In this document: positions 1 to 7,674 of the stretch, piece by piece
Numbering within the stretch: position 1 is the first letter of the stretch
How the letters are laid out: each line of letters opens with the position of its first letter
Assembly (NCBI GenBank): GCA_945641355.1
Contig: CALZEQ010000001.1
Span: 62,001-126,000, forward strand
Length of the DNA: 64,000 nt
DNA from: an uncultured Mediterranea sp.
GTDB lineage: Bacteria > Bacteroidota > Bacteroidia > Bacteroidales > Bacteroidaceae
Direction: 5' to 3'
Position numbers and translations under genes: made by a program
Notes under the pieces: model-generated
Seen by the model: only the letters and a program-made list of their open reading frames with translations
What the model was told of the DNA's origin: nothing
Database searches by the model: none

Positions 1-229
1 CTGCTTCCTGCCAGTCGATGTCCAGATAGTTGTAGGCAAACACGGCACATCCTACGGGAGAAATACCGATGCTCTTCTCTTCCATGCCCATCTCTTCAAT
101 GACTTCGGCTATGAGCTTGTGTACTACGCCGTGGCTGCAGCCGGGACAGTAGTGCATGGGGGTATCGTTCATGAGAGTCGGTTTCTTGTAAACCAGGTTC
201 TCGGGCTTTATAATCTCTTCTTTAGTCAT
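1..229 (-). CDS. 2-oxoacid:ferredoxin oxidoreductase, beta (TPP) subunit, partial
   Basis: The N-terminal 76 residues are present; the rest lies beyond the left edge. The start is ATG at 229 (MTKEEIIKPENLVYKK). The motif HYCPGCSHG (about residues 26-34) is the cysteine/thiamine-pyrophosphate region of the beta subunits of 2-oxoglutarate or branched-chain 2-oxoacid ferredoxin oxidoreductases. With the alpha subunit and ferredoxin encoded upstream it would oxidatively decarboxylate a 2-oxoacid to acyl-CoA in the cytoplasm, reducing ferredoxin. It is the last visible gene of the minus-strand operon that starts near 2116, and follows a 57-aa membrane protein gene by 59 bp. The exact 2-oxoacid (2-oxoglutarate or 3-methyl-2-oxobutanoate) cannot be settled from this fragment. 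Confidence 0.9.
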   Translation of the reverse strand, partial: MTKEEIIKPENLVYKKPTLMNDTPMHYCPGCSHGVVHKLIAEVIEEMGMEEKSIGISPVGCAVFAYNYLDIDWQEA

Positions 230-250
230 ATCCTTTTCTTTCTTTAGTGA

Positions 251-282
251 TTGGGCTGCCTTGGGCGCAGCCCAATTTTTTT
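251..282. other. intercistronic hairpin with T-tract on the plus strand
   Basis: A perfect 9-bp stem, TTGGGCTGC / GCAGCCCAA (251-259 and 267-275), with a 7-nt loop is followed by seven Ts on the plus strand. It sits between the 57-aa protein gene and the beta-subunit gene, which are transcribed on the minus strand, where the A-tract comes first. It is thus not a normal terminator for the operon. It may be an mRNA-processing or stabilising hairpin, or may stop antisense transcription. Confidence 0.5.
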
Positions 283-288
283 GTTGAC

Positions 289-462
289 TTATCTGCCGGT
301 GAATCGTATGAAGAACTCAATCAGCTTGACGAATATCGCGGCTCCGCAGACGTAGATGAACAGGGTGAAGTCACCATGGGCTGTGAAGTAGATGATGATA
401 GAGGCCAATGCCAGTATCAGAAAAAGGGTATTTAAAATAGTCCTTAACTTATAGGTATCCAT
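289..462 (-). CDS. 57-aa membrane protein inside the oxidoreductase operon
   Basis: An ORF of 57 residues (ATG at 462-460, stop at 291-289) lies between the alpha and beta oxidoreductase subunit genes, 27 bp after the alpha gene and on the same strand. It begins MDTYKLRTILNTLF and has two hydrophobic segments (about residues 9-26 and 31-51, the first LILALASIIIYF), with a basic tail FIRFTGR. It is predicted to be a two-helix inner-membrane protein. I recognise no family. Its place between two subunits of a ferredoxin-reducing enzyme suggests it is co-expressed, and it could help hold the complex at the membrane, but that is inference from context only. Confidence 0.7.
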   Translation of the reverse strand: MDTYKLRTILNTLFLILALASIIIYFTAHGDFTLFIYVCGAAIFVKLIEFFIRFTGR

Positions 463-489
463 ATCTGCTCCTTTCTCTTTTGCACGGGG

Positions 490-1569
490 TTACATCAGTC
501 GGCTCTTCAGTGCCTCTACAATCTCGTCGGGGTCGGGTACGATACCGCCCAGACGGCCGAAATGCTCTACCTTCACCTGACCGTTGACGGCCAGCCGGAC
601 ATCTTCTATCATCTGGCCGGCATTCAACTCGGCCACCAGCATACCTTTCACCTGCTTGGTATAGCGGGCGATGGCTTGTGAGGGGAAGGGCCAAAGGGTG
701 ATGGGGCGCAACAGACCCACTTTGATGCCCTCTTCGCGGGCCAGCTCCAACGCTTTTTGTCCGATGCGTGCCATCGAGCCGAAGGCTACTATCAGATAGT
801 CGGCATCCTCGCAGCTAATCTCTTCAAAGCGTACCTCGTTCTCCTCTATCTGGCGGTACTTGGCCTGGAAGCGGAGGTTGTTCTGCTCCATCTCTTCCGG
901 CTTCAGCTCCAGTGAAGTGACGATGTTGGGACGGCGTCCCTTACTTCGGCCGGTGGTAGCCCACGGACATTGGGCTATCAGTTCCTCTTCCGTACGGCGT
1001 GGCTTCTGGGTCGGCAGCACCACCTTTTCCATCATCTGACCGATTACACCGTCAGCCAGGATAATGGCAGGATTCCGGTACTTGAAGGCCAGTTCAAAAG
1101 CCAATCCTACAAAGTCGGCCATCTCCTGTACCGATGCCGGTGCCAAGGCTATCAGCCGATAGTCGCCGTGGCCACCTCCCTTGACGGTCTGGAAGTAGTC
1201 GGCCTGGCTGGGCTGTATGGTTCCCAATCCTGGACCTCCACGCATCACGTTCACAATGAGGCAGGGCAACTCTGCACCTGCCAGATAGGAGATTCCCTCT
1301 TGCTTCAGGCTGACACCCGGGCTGGACGAAGAGGTCATGACCATCTTGCCGCTTGCGGCACCGCCATAAACCATGTTGATAGCAGCCAATTCGCTCTCGG
1401 CCTGCAGCACCACCATGCCGGTGGTCTCCCAAGGCTTCAGCTCGGCCAGTGTCTCCAGTACCTCCGATTGGGGAGTGATGGGATAGCCGAAGTAACCGTC
1501 GGCACCACAGCGGATGGCGGCATGGGCGATGGCCTCGTTTCCTTTCATTAATACAACTTCTTCTGCCAT
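490..1569 (-). CDS. vorB: 2-oxoacid:ferredoxin oxidoreductase, alpha subunit (VorB/KorA type)
   Basis: 359 aa, MAEEVVLMKGNEAIAHAAI. The N-terminal pyrimidine-binding domain shows the GYFGYPITPQSE motif (about residues 26-37) typical of PorA/KorA/VorB alpha subunits; the C-terminal part (about 255-340: ADYLIVAFGSMARIGQKALE, then LRPITLWPFP) is the transketolase-C-like domain. The enzyme transfers electrons from 2-oxoacid decarboxylation to ferredoxin and makes an acyl-CoA. It is flanked by a dicluster ferredoxin gene 16 bp upstream and, across the 57-aa gene, by the beta subunit. Bacteroides homologues are usually annotated as 3-methyl-2-oxobutanoate dehydrogenase subunit VorB; 2-oxoglutarate is an equally reasonable substrate. 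Confidence 0.92.
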   Translation of the reverse strand: MAEEVVLMKGNEAIAHAAIRCGADGYFGYPITPQSEVLETLAELKPWETTGMVVLQAESELAAINMVYGGAASGKMVMTSSSSPGVSLKQEGISYLAGAELPCLIVNVMRGGPGLGTIQPSQADYFQTVKGGGHGDYRLIALAPASVQEMADFVGLAFELAFKYRNPAIILADGVIGQMMEKVVLPTQKPRRTEEELIAQCPWATTGRSKGRRPNIVTSLELKPEEMEQNNLRFQAKYRQIEENEVRFEEISCEDADYLIVAFGSMARIGQKALELAREEGIKVGLLRPITLWPFPSQAIARYTKQVKGMLVAELNAGQMIEDVRLAVNGQVKVEHFGRLGGIVPDPDEIVEALKSRLM

Positions 1570-1585
1570 ATCGTTTCTCTTTTTC

Positions 1586-1813
1586 TTATCCTACTTTAAC
1601 TTTATATACTGTGATACAACCGTCGGGGCAGACCGTGGCGCACGAGGCACAGCCGTTGCATGTGTCGTCCAGAATCTGCTTGGCATAGTTGTATCCCTTT
1701 ACGTTCACCTCTTTGGTCAGAGCTATGACATGAAGCGGACATGCCACGGCGCATAAGTTGCACCCTTTGCATCGCTCTGTGTCCACTACGATTGTTCCTT
1801 TAATCTTTGCCAT
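1586..1813 (-). CDS. 4Fe-4S dicluster ferredoxin subunit
   Basis: 75 aa with two complete cluster motifs, CKGCNLCAVACP (about residues 15-26) and CNGCASCATVCP (about 52-63), so two [4Fe-4S] clusters. Such small ferredoxins are the delta-like subunit of 2-oxoacid:ferredoxin oxidoreductases and pass electrons out of the enzyme. It lies 16 bp before the alpha-subunit gene and 18 bp after the TPR gene, consistent with one operon. An alternative is a stand-alone ferredoxin, less likely from the position. Confidence 0.93.
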   Translation of the reverse strand: MAKIKGTIVVDTERCKGCNLCAVACPLHVIALTKEVNVKGYNYAKQILDDTCNGCASCATVCPDGCITVYKVKVG

Positions 1814-1831
1814 CTTTCAACTGTTATAGGG

Positions 1832-2116
1832 TTATTGATTATACATGTCTTTGTGGAAGAATTCCAGAATGTCCATCACCATCCGGCGGGCTTCTACGGC
1901 TGGAGTGTCCGGATTGAGGTCGATGGCTGACTGGTAGTTGTTGAGTGCCTGTTGCCAGTTCCCTTGTTTACGGTAGGCATTTCCTCGCAGGTAGTAGGCT
2001 GCATCCTTGTCGGGGCTGTCCGTCTCTATCATCGCGTCGAGTTGACGGATGGCTTGTTCAACTTCTCCCTGCTGAATCATCGCTTTTAAGCTGTCTAAAC
2101 TCTTCATATTCCACAC
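1832..2116 (-). CDS. TPR-repeat protein, first gene of the oxidoreductase operon
   Basis: 94 aa. Residues about 35-75 (DAAYYLRGNAYRKQGNWQQA, then YQSAIDLNPDTP) form a clear tetratricopeptide repeat; the preceding GEVEQAIRQLDAMIETDSPD resembles the end of another. No signal peptide, so it is cytoplasmic. The listed start is MWNMKSLDSL at 2116; Met4 (ATG at 2107) is equally possible. It is the promoter-proximal gene of the operon, with a consensus promoter about 100 nt upstream. A role as assembly or scaffold factor for the oxidoreductase is plausible but not shown. Confidence 0.85.
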   Translation of the reverse strand: MWNMKSLDSLKAMIQQGEVEQAIRQLDAMIETDSPDKDAAYYLRGNAYRKQGNWQQALNNYQSAIDLNPDTPAVEARRMVMDILEFFHKDMYNQ

Positions 2117-2209
2117 GTGTTAGCATAGCTCGGCTAAGTGCCTGCCTCTCTTTGCACAAGGTCCTATCGGATTCTTCTTTTTGCCAATGAAATCCGGACT
2201 TGGCAACGG

Positions 2210-2238
2210 CAAAGATAGCTTTTATTTGTACATAACAA
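2210..2238 (-). promoter_or_regulatory. promoter of the oxidoreductase operon
   Basis: On the minus strand the -7 box TATCTTTG (2217-2210) matches the Bacteroides consensus TAnnTTTG, with TTG (2238-2236) 18 bp upstream. It points at the TPR gene and gives a leader of about 90-100 nt. Confidence 0.65.
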
Positions 2239-2368
2239 GCGATTTCTATGTGAAAAATAGGAAAAAGAGTGAAAAAACTATCGCTTTTCTGATTTACTTT
2301 CTGTCAAAATGATAAATAATTCGCTTATGATAGCTGATATGGTGCGTCATGTCCTTACATTTGTATAG

Positions 2369-2545
2369 CTATTCCCCCTCTTCTTTATTATCGGTTGCAG
2401 AGGAGATGTCAGCTGATGCGGGTTGCGTAGCGGGTCGGGTTGTAGTCGTCGGACGGGACTTGACTGTTCTTTTCTTTTTCTTGAGCCATTCGGCTTTGCG
2501 TACCAGATAGCTTTCGTATTGCTTTTCCAAATAGTTGTCTGCCAT
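2369..2545 (-). CDS. 58-aa hypothetical protein (MADNYLEKQYE)
   Basis: A 58-residue ORF: ATG at 2545-2543, stop at 2371-2369. It begins MADNYLEKQYESYLVRKAEW, continues with a lysine-rich run (LKKKKRTVKSRP), a Thr/Pro stretch and an acidic end. No signal peptide, membrane segment or known domain. I recall similar short MADNYLE-type proteins as common in Bacteroides, often without a credible functional annotation. It starts 65 bp after the yaaA stop on the same strand with no obvious promoter between, so it is probably co-transcribed with yaaA. The high charge suggests a nucleic-acid or protein-binding role, but nothing more can be said. Confidence 0.7.
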   Translation of the reverse strand: MADNYLEKQYESYLVRKAEWLKKKKRTVKSRPTTTTRPATQPASADISSATDNKEEGE

Positions 2546-2610
2546 TATTCAAATAGATTATGCGGTTGTATAATAAGATAATGCGTATATGGCCTGCGAT
2601 GGGAGAACGG

Positions 2611-3378
2611 CTAATCGTCGTATCGGACAAAGTGTGGAAAGGCGGCTTCTCCCAAATGGGGCATGTAGCGGAACTGTTCGTAGCAGAAGGCTTGCAGTTG
2701 GGATGGAGTGGTAGGACGCTGTTGCAGCAGGAAGCGGGTCATGGCTCCGCGACAACTCTTGGCCCATACGGCCTGCATCTTCAGTCGATGACCTTTGCCT
2801 ACATAGAACAGCGGTTGGATAACTTCTACTTCCCGGCAGATGCGGTGCCAGTCGAACAGATGCTGGAACTCTTCTGTGGCCAGATGGATGAGGATGCCGT
2901 CGTCAGCATGAACGGCCTCTAATAATACATCCGTCAGGCGGCTTTGCCAAAAGGAGAACAGCAACTTGCCATCGGTACAAGGCAGGGTAATGTTGCCTTC
3001 CAATCGGTAAGGACGGATGCCGTCCAACGGGCGAAGCAGTCCGTAAAGGAAGGAGGTTATCCACAGATGCGCCTGTGCAAAACGCAACTCGTCGGCAGTC
3101 AGGCTTTCAGCCTTCAAGTGCTTGTAGGCCTGCCCGTGGTATGTGAGTAGGGCGGGTTGGGGAGCTTCGTCGAAGAAACGTTGGTAGCGTAATTTGTTTT
3201 GGGCGGCAATCTGCGGGTTGCATCCCAGCATGTCGCCTAAGGCTTCTATGGAGTATTGGCCCATATCGAGCGCAATGGTCTCGGCTTCGGACTGAAACCG
3301 TGGCTGGGAGAGTATGCCTTGGTAGGCGTACGGCAGACGGTCGTACATAATCTTGGCGGAGGCAAGGAGTATTTGCAT
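2611..3378 (-). CDS. yaaA: peroxide stress protein YaaA (UPF0246 / DUF328 family)
   Basis: 255 aa from the chosen start MQILLASAKIM. Family hallmarks include the N-terminal SAKIM, LLTYHGQAYKHLKAESL (about 77-93) and FLYGLLRPLDGIRPYRLEG (about 110-128), with YVGKGHRLKMQA near the C terminus. In E. coli YaaA limits intracellular iron and oxidative DNA damage under peroxide stress; the fold binds DNA. An upstream in-frame Met at 3444 exists, but that extension would run through the terminator hairpin at 3402-3460 and is not family-like, so I reject it. Followed by the 58-aa gene; preceded by rpiB, from which it is insulated by the terminator. Confidence 0.92.
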   Translation of the reverse strand: MQILLASAKIMYDRLPYAYQGILSQPRFQSEAETIALDMGQYSIEALGDMLGCNPQIAAQNKLRYQRFFDEAPQPALLTYHGQAYKHLKAESLTADELRFAQAHLWITSFLYGLLRPLDGIRPYRLEGNITLPCTDGKLLFSFWQSRLTDVLLEAVHADDGILIHLATEEFQHLFDWHRICREVEVIQPLFYVGKGHRLKMQAVWAKSCRGAMTRFLLQQRPTTPSQLQAFCYEQFRYMPHLGEAAFPHFVRYDD

Positions 3379-3401
3379 GACAACAGAGCGTAGATTAAAA
3401 A

Positions 3402-3460
3402 GAAGTGCATCGACAGATGGTGATGAACCTTGTGAGGAACTCATACAGTCGATGCACTTC
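3402..3460 (-). terminator. intrinsic terminator after rpiB
   Basis: A 13-bp perfect stem, GAAGTGCATCGAC / GTCGATGCACTTC (3402-3414 and 3448-3460), with a 33-nt loop is followed on the minus strand by TTTTT. It ends the tkt-rpiB unit just before yaaA. Confidence 0.75.
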
Positions 3461-3478
3461 GTATAGACTATAAATGAA

Positions 3479-3913
3479 TCAGCGAACAGGAATCTTCTCT
3501 ACCCGGCGTTGGTGGCGGCCACCTTCAAACGGAGTATTGAAGAACTTGTGCAGGATGGTGTCGGCCTCGTGATTGGTGACAAAGCGGCCGGGCATCACCA
3601 GCACATTGGCATCGTTGTGTTGACGGGCCAGCTCGGCAATGTCGGCACGCCAGCAGAGAGCGGCGCGGATGCCTTGATGCTTGTTCAACGTCATGTTGAT
3701 GCCGTTTCCGCTACCGCAGATGGCAATGCCGGGATAGCATTCACCAGCCTCTACGGCTTCGGCCAAGGGGTGTGCAAAATCGGGATAGTCTACACTTTCG
3801 GGAGCGTAGGTGCCGAAATCCTTGTATTCCAATCCTTTGGCTTCCAACCATTGCTTTACATATTGTTTCAATTCAAATCCTGCATGGTCGGAGCAGATAC
3901 CTATAGTTTTCAT
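3479..3913 (-). CDS. rpiB: ribose-5-phosphate isomerase B
   Basis: 144 aa, MKTIGICSDHAGFELK. The RpiB/LacA/LacB signature is clear: SDHAG at the N terminus (phosphate/substrate contacts), ICGSGNGINMTLNK (about 65-78, containing the phosphate-binding loop and the catalytic-base region), RHNDANV-like ARQHNDANVLVMPGR (about 94-108). It interconverts ribose-5-P and ribulose-5-P in the non-oxidative pentose phosphate pathway. The gene lies 43 bp after transketolase on the same strand, so the two pentose-phosphate enzymes are probably one transcript, next to the arabinose operon whose product, xylulose-5-P, feeds the same pool. A strong terminator follows. Confidence 0.95.
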   Translation of the reverse strand: MKTIGICSDHAGFELKQYVKQWLEAKGLEYKDFGTYAPESVDYPDFAHPLAEAVEAGECYPGIAICGSGNGINMTLNKHQGIRAALCWRADIAELARQHNDANVLVMPGRFVTNHEADTILHKFFNTPFEGGRHQRRVEKIPVR

Positions 3914-3956
3914 TGTTCTTTCGTGTTAAAAGTTAGTTGTCTTGGGTGTACGGCCA

Positions 3957-5972
3957 TTACAGCATGGCTTTTACCTGATTGTAGACGTTCTCGGCCGTAA
4001 AGCCCAGCTTCTCGTCGAGCACCTTGTAAGGAGCAGAGAAACCGAAGGATTCCAAACCCCAGATTTTGCCGTTGGCACCAACCAGACCTTGCAGGTTGAC
4101 GGGCAGACCGGCTGTCAGACCAAATACTTTGGCTCCGGCAGGCAGGATGTTCTCCTGATAGCCGGGCACCTGGCTACGGAACAGACCTTCGGAAGGAACG
4201 GAAACGATACGTACCTTGACACCGTCCTTGCGCAACAGCTCGGCACCTGCTACGAGTGTAGATACTTCAGAGCCTGACGCTACCAGGATGACATCGGGAT
4301 TCGCTTCAGAACCAGCTACGATGTAAGCTCCCTTGGCAGCTTGTCCGTAGTCGTTGCCTTCGGGCAACAGAGTGATATTCTGACGGGAGAGTATCAAAGC
4401 AGAAGGTGTATCGGTATTCTCCATCGCTAACTTCCAGCATACGGTGGTCTCTTCGGCATCGGCCGGACGGAGTACCAGCATGGAGTTCTTACCGTGGTGG
4501 TTCTTCAGTTTCTCCATCAGACGAATCTGGGCCTCTTGTTCTACGGGTTCGTGTGTAGGACCATCTTCGCCCACACGGAATGCGTCGTGTGTCCAGATGA
4601 ACTTGACGGGAAGTTGCATCAAGGCAGCCATACGAACGGCGGGCTTCATGTAGTCGGAGAATACAAAGAAGGTACCGCAGGCAGCGATGACACCACCATG
4701 CAGAGCCATACCGATGCAGCAGCAAGCCATCGTCAGTTCGGCTACACCTGCCTGGAAGAAGGCACCGCTGAAATCACCGGAGGTGAAGGCGTGCGTCTTC
4801 TTCAGGAAGCCGTCTGTCTTGTCGGAGTTGGAGAGGTCTGCAGATGCGCAGATCATGTTGGGAACCTGCTGTGCCAAAGTTCCTAGTACGGTTGCAGATG
4901 CGTTGCGTGTGGCATCGTTGGCCTTCTGCTGGATGCCTGCCCAGTCTACCTTCGGAGCAGCTCCTGCAAACCACTCTTTCAGTTCGGCAGCTTTCTCGGG
5001 ATTGGCTGCAGCCCATGCCTTCTCTTCTTCGTAGCGGGCAGCAGCGATTGTTTTCAGCTCTTCGGCACGGCGGGCATAGAGCTCCTTCACGTCGTCGAAG
5101 ATGACAAACGGATTCTCGGGGTCAGCGCCCAGATTAATCATGGTGTTCTTGTAAGCGTCGCCACCCAAAGGTGCACCGTGTGTCTTGCAGTTGCGTTCGT
5201 AGGACGAGTTGTCATCCTTGCGGGCACCCTTACCCATAATGCACTTGCCGATGATGAGCGTAGGACGTTTCTCTTCCTTCTTGGCGGCTTCGATGGCCTC
5301 GCGAATCTGCTGGCAATCGTTACCGTTGATCTCGATGACGTTCCAACCCCATGCACGATACTTCATGGCCGTATCTTCAGTCATGACGTCCTTGGTCTCT
5401 GTAGAGAGCTGGATGTCGTTGGAGTCGTAGAACATGATGAGATTGTCCAAACCCAGATGGCCGGCGATGCGTCCGCTGCCTTGAGAGATTTCCTCCTGTA
5501 CGCCACCGTCAGAGATGTATGCGTAGATGGTCTCCTTGGCGAACGTAGGATTGCCGGTGCGGGCAGCCAAGAACTTGGCGGCAATGGCAGCACCTACGGC
5601 AAAGGTGTGGCCTTGTCCCAACGGACCGGAAGTGTTCTCGATACCGCGTTCGATGTCAACCTCGGGGTGTCCGGGTGTAGGAGAACCCCATTGACGCAGT
5701 TGCTTCAGTTCGTCCAGCGTGAACTTGCCGGCCAATGCTAATTGGGAGTAGAGCATGGGCGACATGTGGCCAGGGTCAAGGAAGAAACGGTCACGACCCT
5801 CCCAACGGGGATTTTCGGGGTCATACTGCAAATATTCCGAGTACAGGACATTGATGAAATCTGCACCGCCCATTGCGCCACCGGGATGGCCTGATTTGGC
5901 TTTCTCTACCATAGATGCAGCCAGAATACGGATGTTGTCGGCTGCATGGTTCAAAACTTTAATATCATTCAT
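3957..5972 (-). CDS. tkt: transketolase
   Basis: 671 aa from MNDIKVLNHAADNIR; the upstream in-frame Met at 6032 would lie within the promoter, so the start at 5972 is used. Thiamine-dependent transketolase: SGHPGGAMGGADF near residue 28, GHMSPMLYS, SGPLGQGHTFAVGAA (about 115), ISDGGVQEEISQGS with the TPP/Mg region, and in the Pyr domain THDAFRVGEDGPTHEP (about 460). Cytoplasmic; transfers two-carbon units between xylulose-5-P and ribose-5-P or erythrose-4-P. Its position beside rpiB and directly beyond the L-arabinose operon fits a role in disposing of the xylulose-5-P made by AraD. It has its own consensus promoter. Confidence 0.96.
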   Translation of the reverse strand: MNDIKVLNHAADNIRILAASMVEKAKSGHPGGAMGGADFINVLYSEYLQYDPENPRWEGRDRFFLDPGHMSPMLYSQLALAGKFTLDELKQLRQWGSPTPGHPEVDIERGIENTSGPLGQGHTFAVGAAIAAKFLAARTGNPTFAKETIYAYISDGGVQEEISQGSGRIAGHLGLDNLIMFYDSNDIQLSTETKDVMTEDTAMKYRAWGWNVIEINGNDCQQIREAIEAAKKEEKRPTLIIGKCIMGKGARKDDNSSYERNCKTHGAPLGGDAYKNTMINLGADPENPFVIFDDVKELYARRAEELKTIAAARYEEEKAWAAANPEKAAELKEWFAGAAPKVDWAGIQQKANDATRNASATVLGTLAQQVPNMICASADLSNSDKTDGFLKKTHAFTSGDFSGAFFQAGVAELTMACCCIGMALHGGVIAACGTFFVFSDYMKPAVRMAALMQLPVKFIWTHDAFRVGEDGPTHEPVEQEAQIRLMEKLKNHHGKNSMLVLRPADAEETTVCWKLAMENTDTPSALILSRQNITLLPEGNDYGQAAKGAYIVAGSEANPDVILVASGSEVSTLVAGAELLRKDGVKVRIVSVPSEGLFRSQVPGYQENILPAGAKVFGLTAGLPVNLQGLVGANGKIWGLESFGFSAPYKVLDEKLGFTAENVYNQVKAML

Positions 5973-6002
5973 ATCGATAGGTATTTTAATTATTTGTGAT
6001 TG

Positions 6003-6032
6003 CAAAGTTAATTTTTTATGCTTAATTGACAA
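6003..6032 (-). promoter_or_regulatory. transketolase promoter
   Basis: Minus strand: TTG (6032-6030), 19-bp spacer, then TAACTTTG (6010-6003), an excellent match to the Bacteroides primary sigma consensus. The initiation site would fall near 5996, giving a leader of about 24 nt and supporting the tkt start at 5972. Confidence 0.75.
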
Positions 6033-6062
6033 GATTCATCTGACTCTTTTTTAACGAAGGCT

Positions 6063-6099
6063 AAGACGGCTTTTGTAGTGGACTACAATAAGCCGTCTT
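6063..6099 (-). terminator. hairpin after the GH51 gene
   Basis: AAGACGGCTT / AAGCCGTCTT (6063-6072, 6090-6099) plus an inner TTGTAGT / ACTACAA extension form a near-perfect hairpin with one bulged T. It lies 5 bp beyond the GH51 stop and before the tkt promoter. There is no strong T-tract. Confidence 0.55.
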
Positions 6100-6104
6100 T
6101 CTGT

Positions 6105-7649
6105 TTACTGCAATTCCAGTGTCACAATAGACTTGGCGGGCAGTTTTACGGTCAGCACACCTTTCTTTATTTTTACCTCTTTGAACGCTACGGGCTTTAC
6201 GTTGTCGGGGTTCTCAAAGCTGTTGAAGTCAGAGATGTTCTTTGATGTCAGCATCTCGCCTACAGCCTTGGTTGCCTTAATGCCCGGCAGGTTGATGGTA
6301 ATCTCCTGTGCGTTGTCCAGGTCTACGTTCGACAGCGATACGTGAATCTTGCCTTCGCTGTCACGTGATGCTGTGGCACTGACCATGGGCAGCTTGCGGT
6401 TGTCGCGCACATCGGTCACGTCACAGTTCAGCTCGATGGGCAGATAGGTAGCATTCTGGTGTACGTTGTACATCTTGAAGACATAGTAGGTAGGTGTCAG
6501 CACCATATCTTTTCCCTTAGTCAGAATCATCGATTGCAGCACGTTGACAATCTGTGCGATGTTACACATCTTCAGACGTTCTGTATATTTGTGGAAGATG
6601 TCGAATGACAAGGAGGCCACAAAAGCGTCGCGAAGTGTGTTCTGTTGGTACAGATGTCCACCGATGGTGCCTGGTTCTTCGTCCCACCAGGTTCCCCACT
6701 CGTCAAGCAGAAGGGCTACGTGGTTCTTCGGGTCGTATTCGTCCATGATGGCAATATGTTTCTTCAGCACGTCTTCAATTTCACGGCATTTGCCCAGTGT
6801 CCAATAATAGTCTTCGTTGCTGAACTGGGTGGCCGAACCCTTGCTGCCACTCCAACCTGCAACGGTGTAATAATGAAGGGAGAGACCGTTCATACGTCCG
6901 CCCACGCGATCCATCAACACCTTTGTCCAGTTGTAGTCATAGTCGCTGGCACCACTGGCAACCTTGTACAGCTGGTTGCCATCGTAGTTGCGGCAATAGG
7001 TGGAATAGCGGCGATAGAGGTCGGCATAGAACTCAGGACGCATGCTGCCGCCGCATCCCCAGCTCTCGTTGCCCACTCCGAGGTACTTCACTTTCCAGGC
7101 CTTGTCGCGTCCGTTCTTGCGGCGCAGTTTGGCCATGGGGGAATCACCGTCCGAGGTCATGTATTCTACCCATTTAGCCAGCTCTTCTACCGTTCCGCTA
7201 CCTACGTTGCCGCTAATGTAAGGCTCGCACTCCAGCATCTCACACAGATTCAGAAATTCGTGTGTACCAAAGCTGTTGTCTTCAATTGTACCGCCCCAGT
7301 TGTTGTTGACCATTTTCGGACGGTTCTCTTTCGGACCGATACCGTCCATCCAGTGGTATTCATCGGCAAAGCAGCCGCCTGGCCAGCGGAGGACGGGTAC
7401 CTTTAACTCCTTCAAAGCATTGAACACATCCGTACGGTAACCTTGGATGTTGGGAATGTCGGAATTCTCACCTACCCACAGACCTCCATAGATACAGGTG
7501 CCCAGATGCTCGGCAAATTGTCCGTAAATCTCTTTCGGGATGATTTGCTTGCCTTGGTCGGCATTGATTGTAATGGTGGCACTTTTCTGTGCTGACAGAG
7601 TAAGGGATGCAGCAAAACAGAGGCTGCTGATAATCAGTTTGTTCTTCAT
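6105..7649 (-). CDS. GH51 alpha-L-arabinofuranosidase (secreted)
   Basis: 514 aa with a cleavable signal peptide ([20 protein letters not shown], then QKSATI). GH51 features: [11 protein letters not shown] near residue 40, [14 protein letters not shown] (about 94-107), the acid/base Glu in [11 protein letters not shown] (about 190), and the nucleophile Glu in [10 protein letters not shown] (about 315). The C-terminal beta-sandwich runs to [13 protein letters not shown]. It removes terminal L-arabinofuranose from arabinan or arabinoxylan oligosaccharides, probably in the periplasm. It is the last gene of the run araD-araA-araB-GH51, 25 bp after araB. A second, longer GH51 lies at 36222-38195. 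Confidence 0.93.
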   Translation of the reverse strand: MKNKLIISSLCFAASLTLSAQKSATITINADQGKQIIPKEIYGQFAEHLGTCIYGGLWVGENSDIPNIQGYRTDVFNALKELKVPVLRWPGGCFADEYHWMDGIGPKENRPKMVNNNWGGTIEDNSFGTHEFLNLCEMLECEPYISGNVGSGTVEELAKWVEYMTSDGDSPMAKLRRKNGRDKAWKVKYLGVGNESWGCGGSMRPEFYADLYRRYSTYCRNYDGNQLYKVASGASDYDYNWTKVLMDRVGGRMNGLSLHYYTVAGWSGSKGSATQFSNEDYYWTLGKCREIEDVLKKHIAIMDEYDPKNHVALLLDEWGTWWDEEPGTIGGHLYQQNTLRDAFVASLSFDIFHKYTERLKMCNIAQIVNVLQSMILTKGKDMVLTPTYYVFKMYNVHQNATYLPIELNCDVTDVRDNRKLPMVSATASRDSEGKIHVSLSNVDLDNAQEITINLPGIKATKAVGEMLTSKNISDFNSFENPDNVKPVAFKEVKIKKGVLTVKLPAKSIVTLELQ

Positions 7650-7674
7650 AAAATCGTGTTTTGAATGTTGGATG

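Noticed and set aside
247-435. 62-codon plus-strand frame in the oxidoreductase operon
   Set aside because: It is the opposite strand of the better supported 57-aa membrane protein gene, which matches operon strand and spacing.
3379-3444. 22-codon N-terminal extension of YaaA
   Set aside because: It overlaps the terminator hairpin of the preceding unit and lacks similarity to YaaA, whose N terminus MQILLASAKIM starts at 3378.
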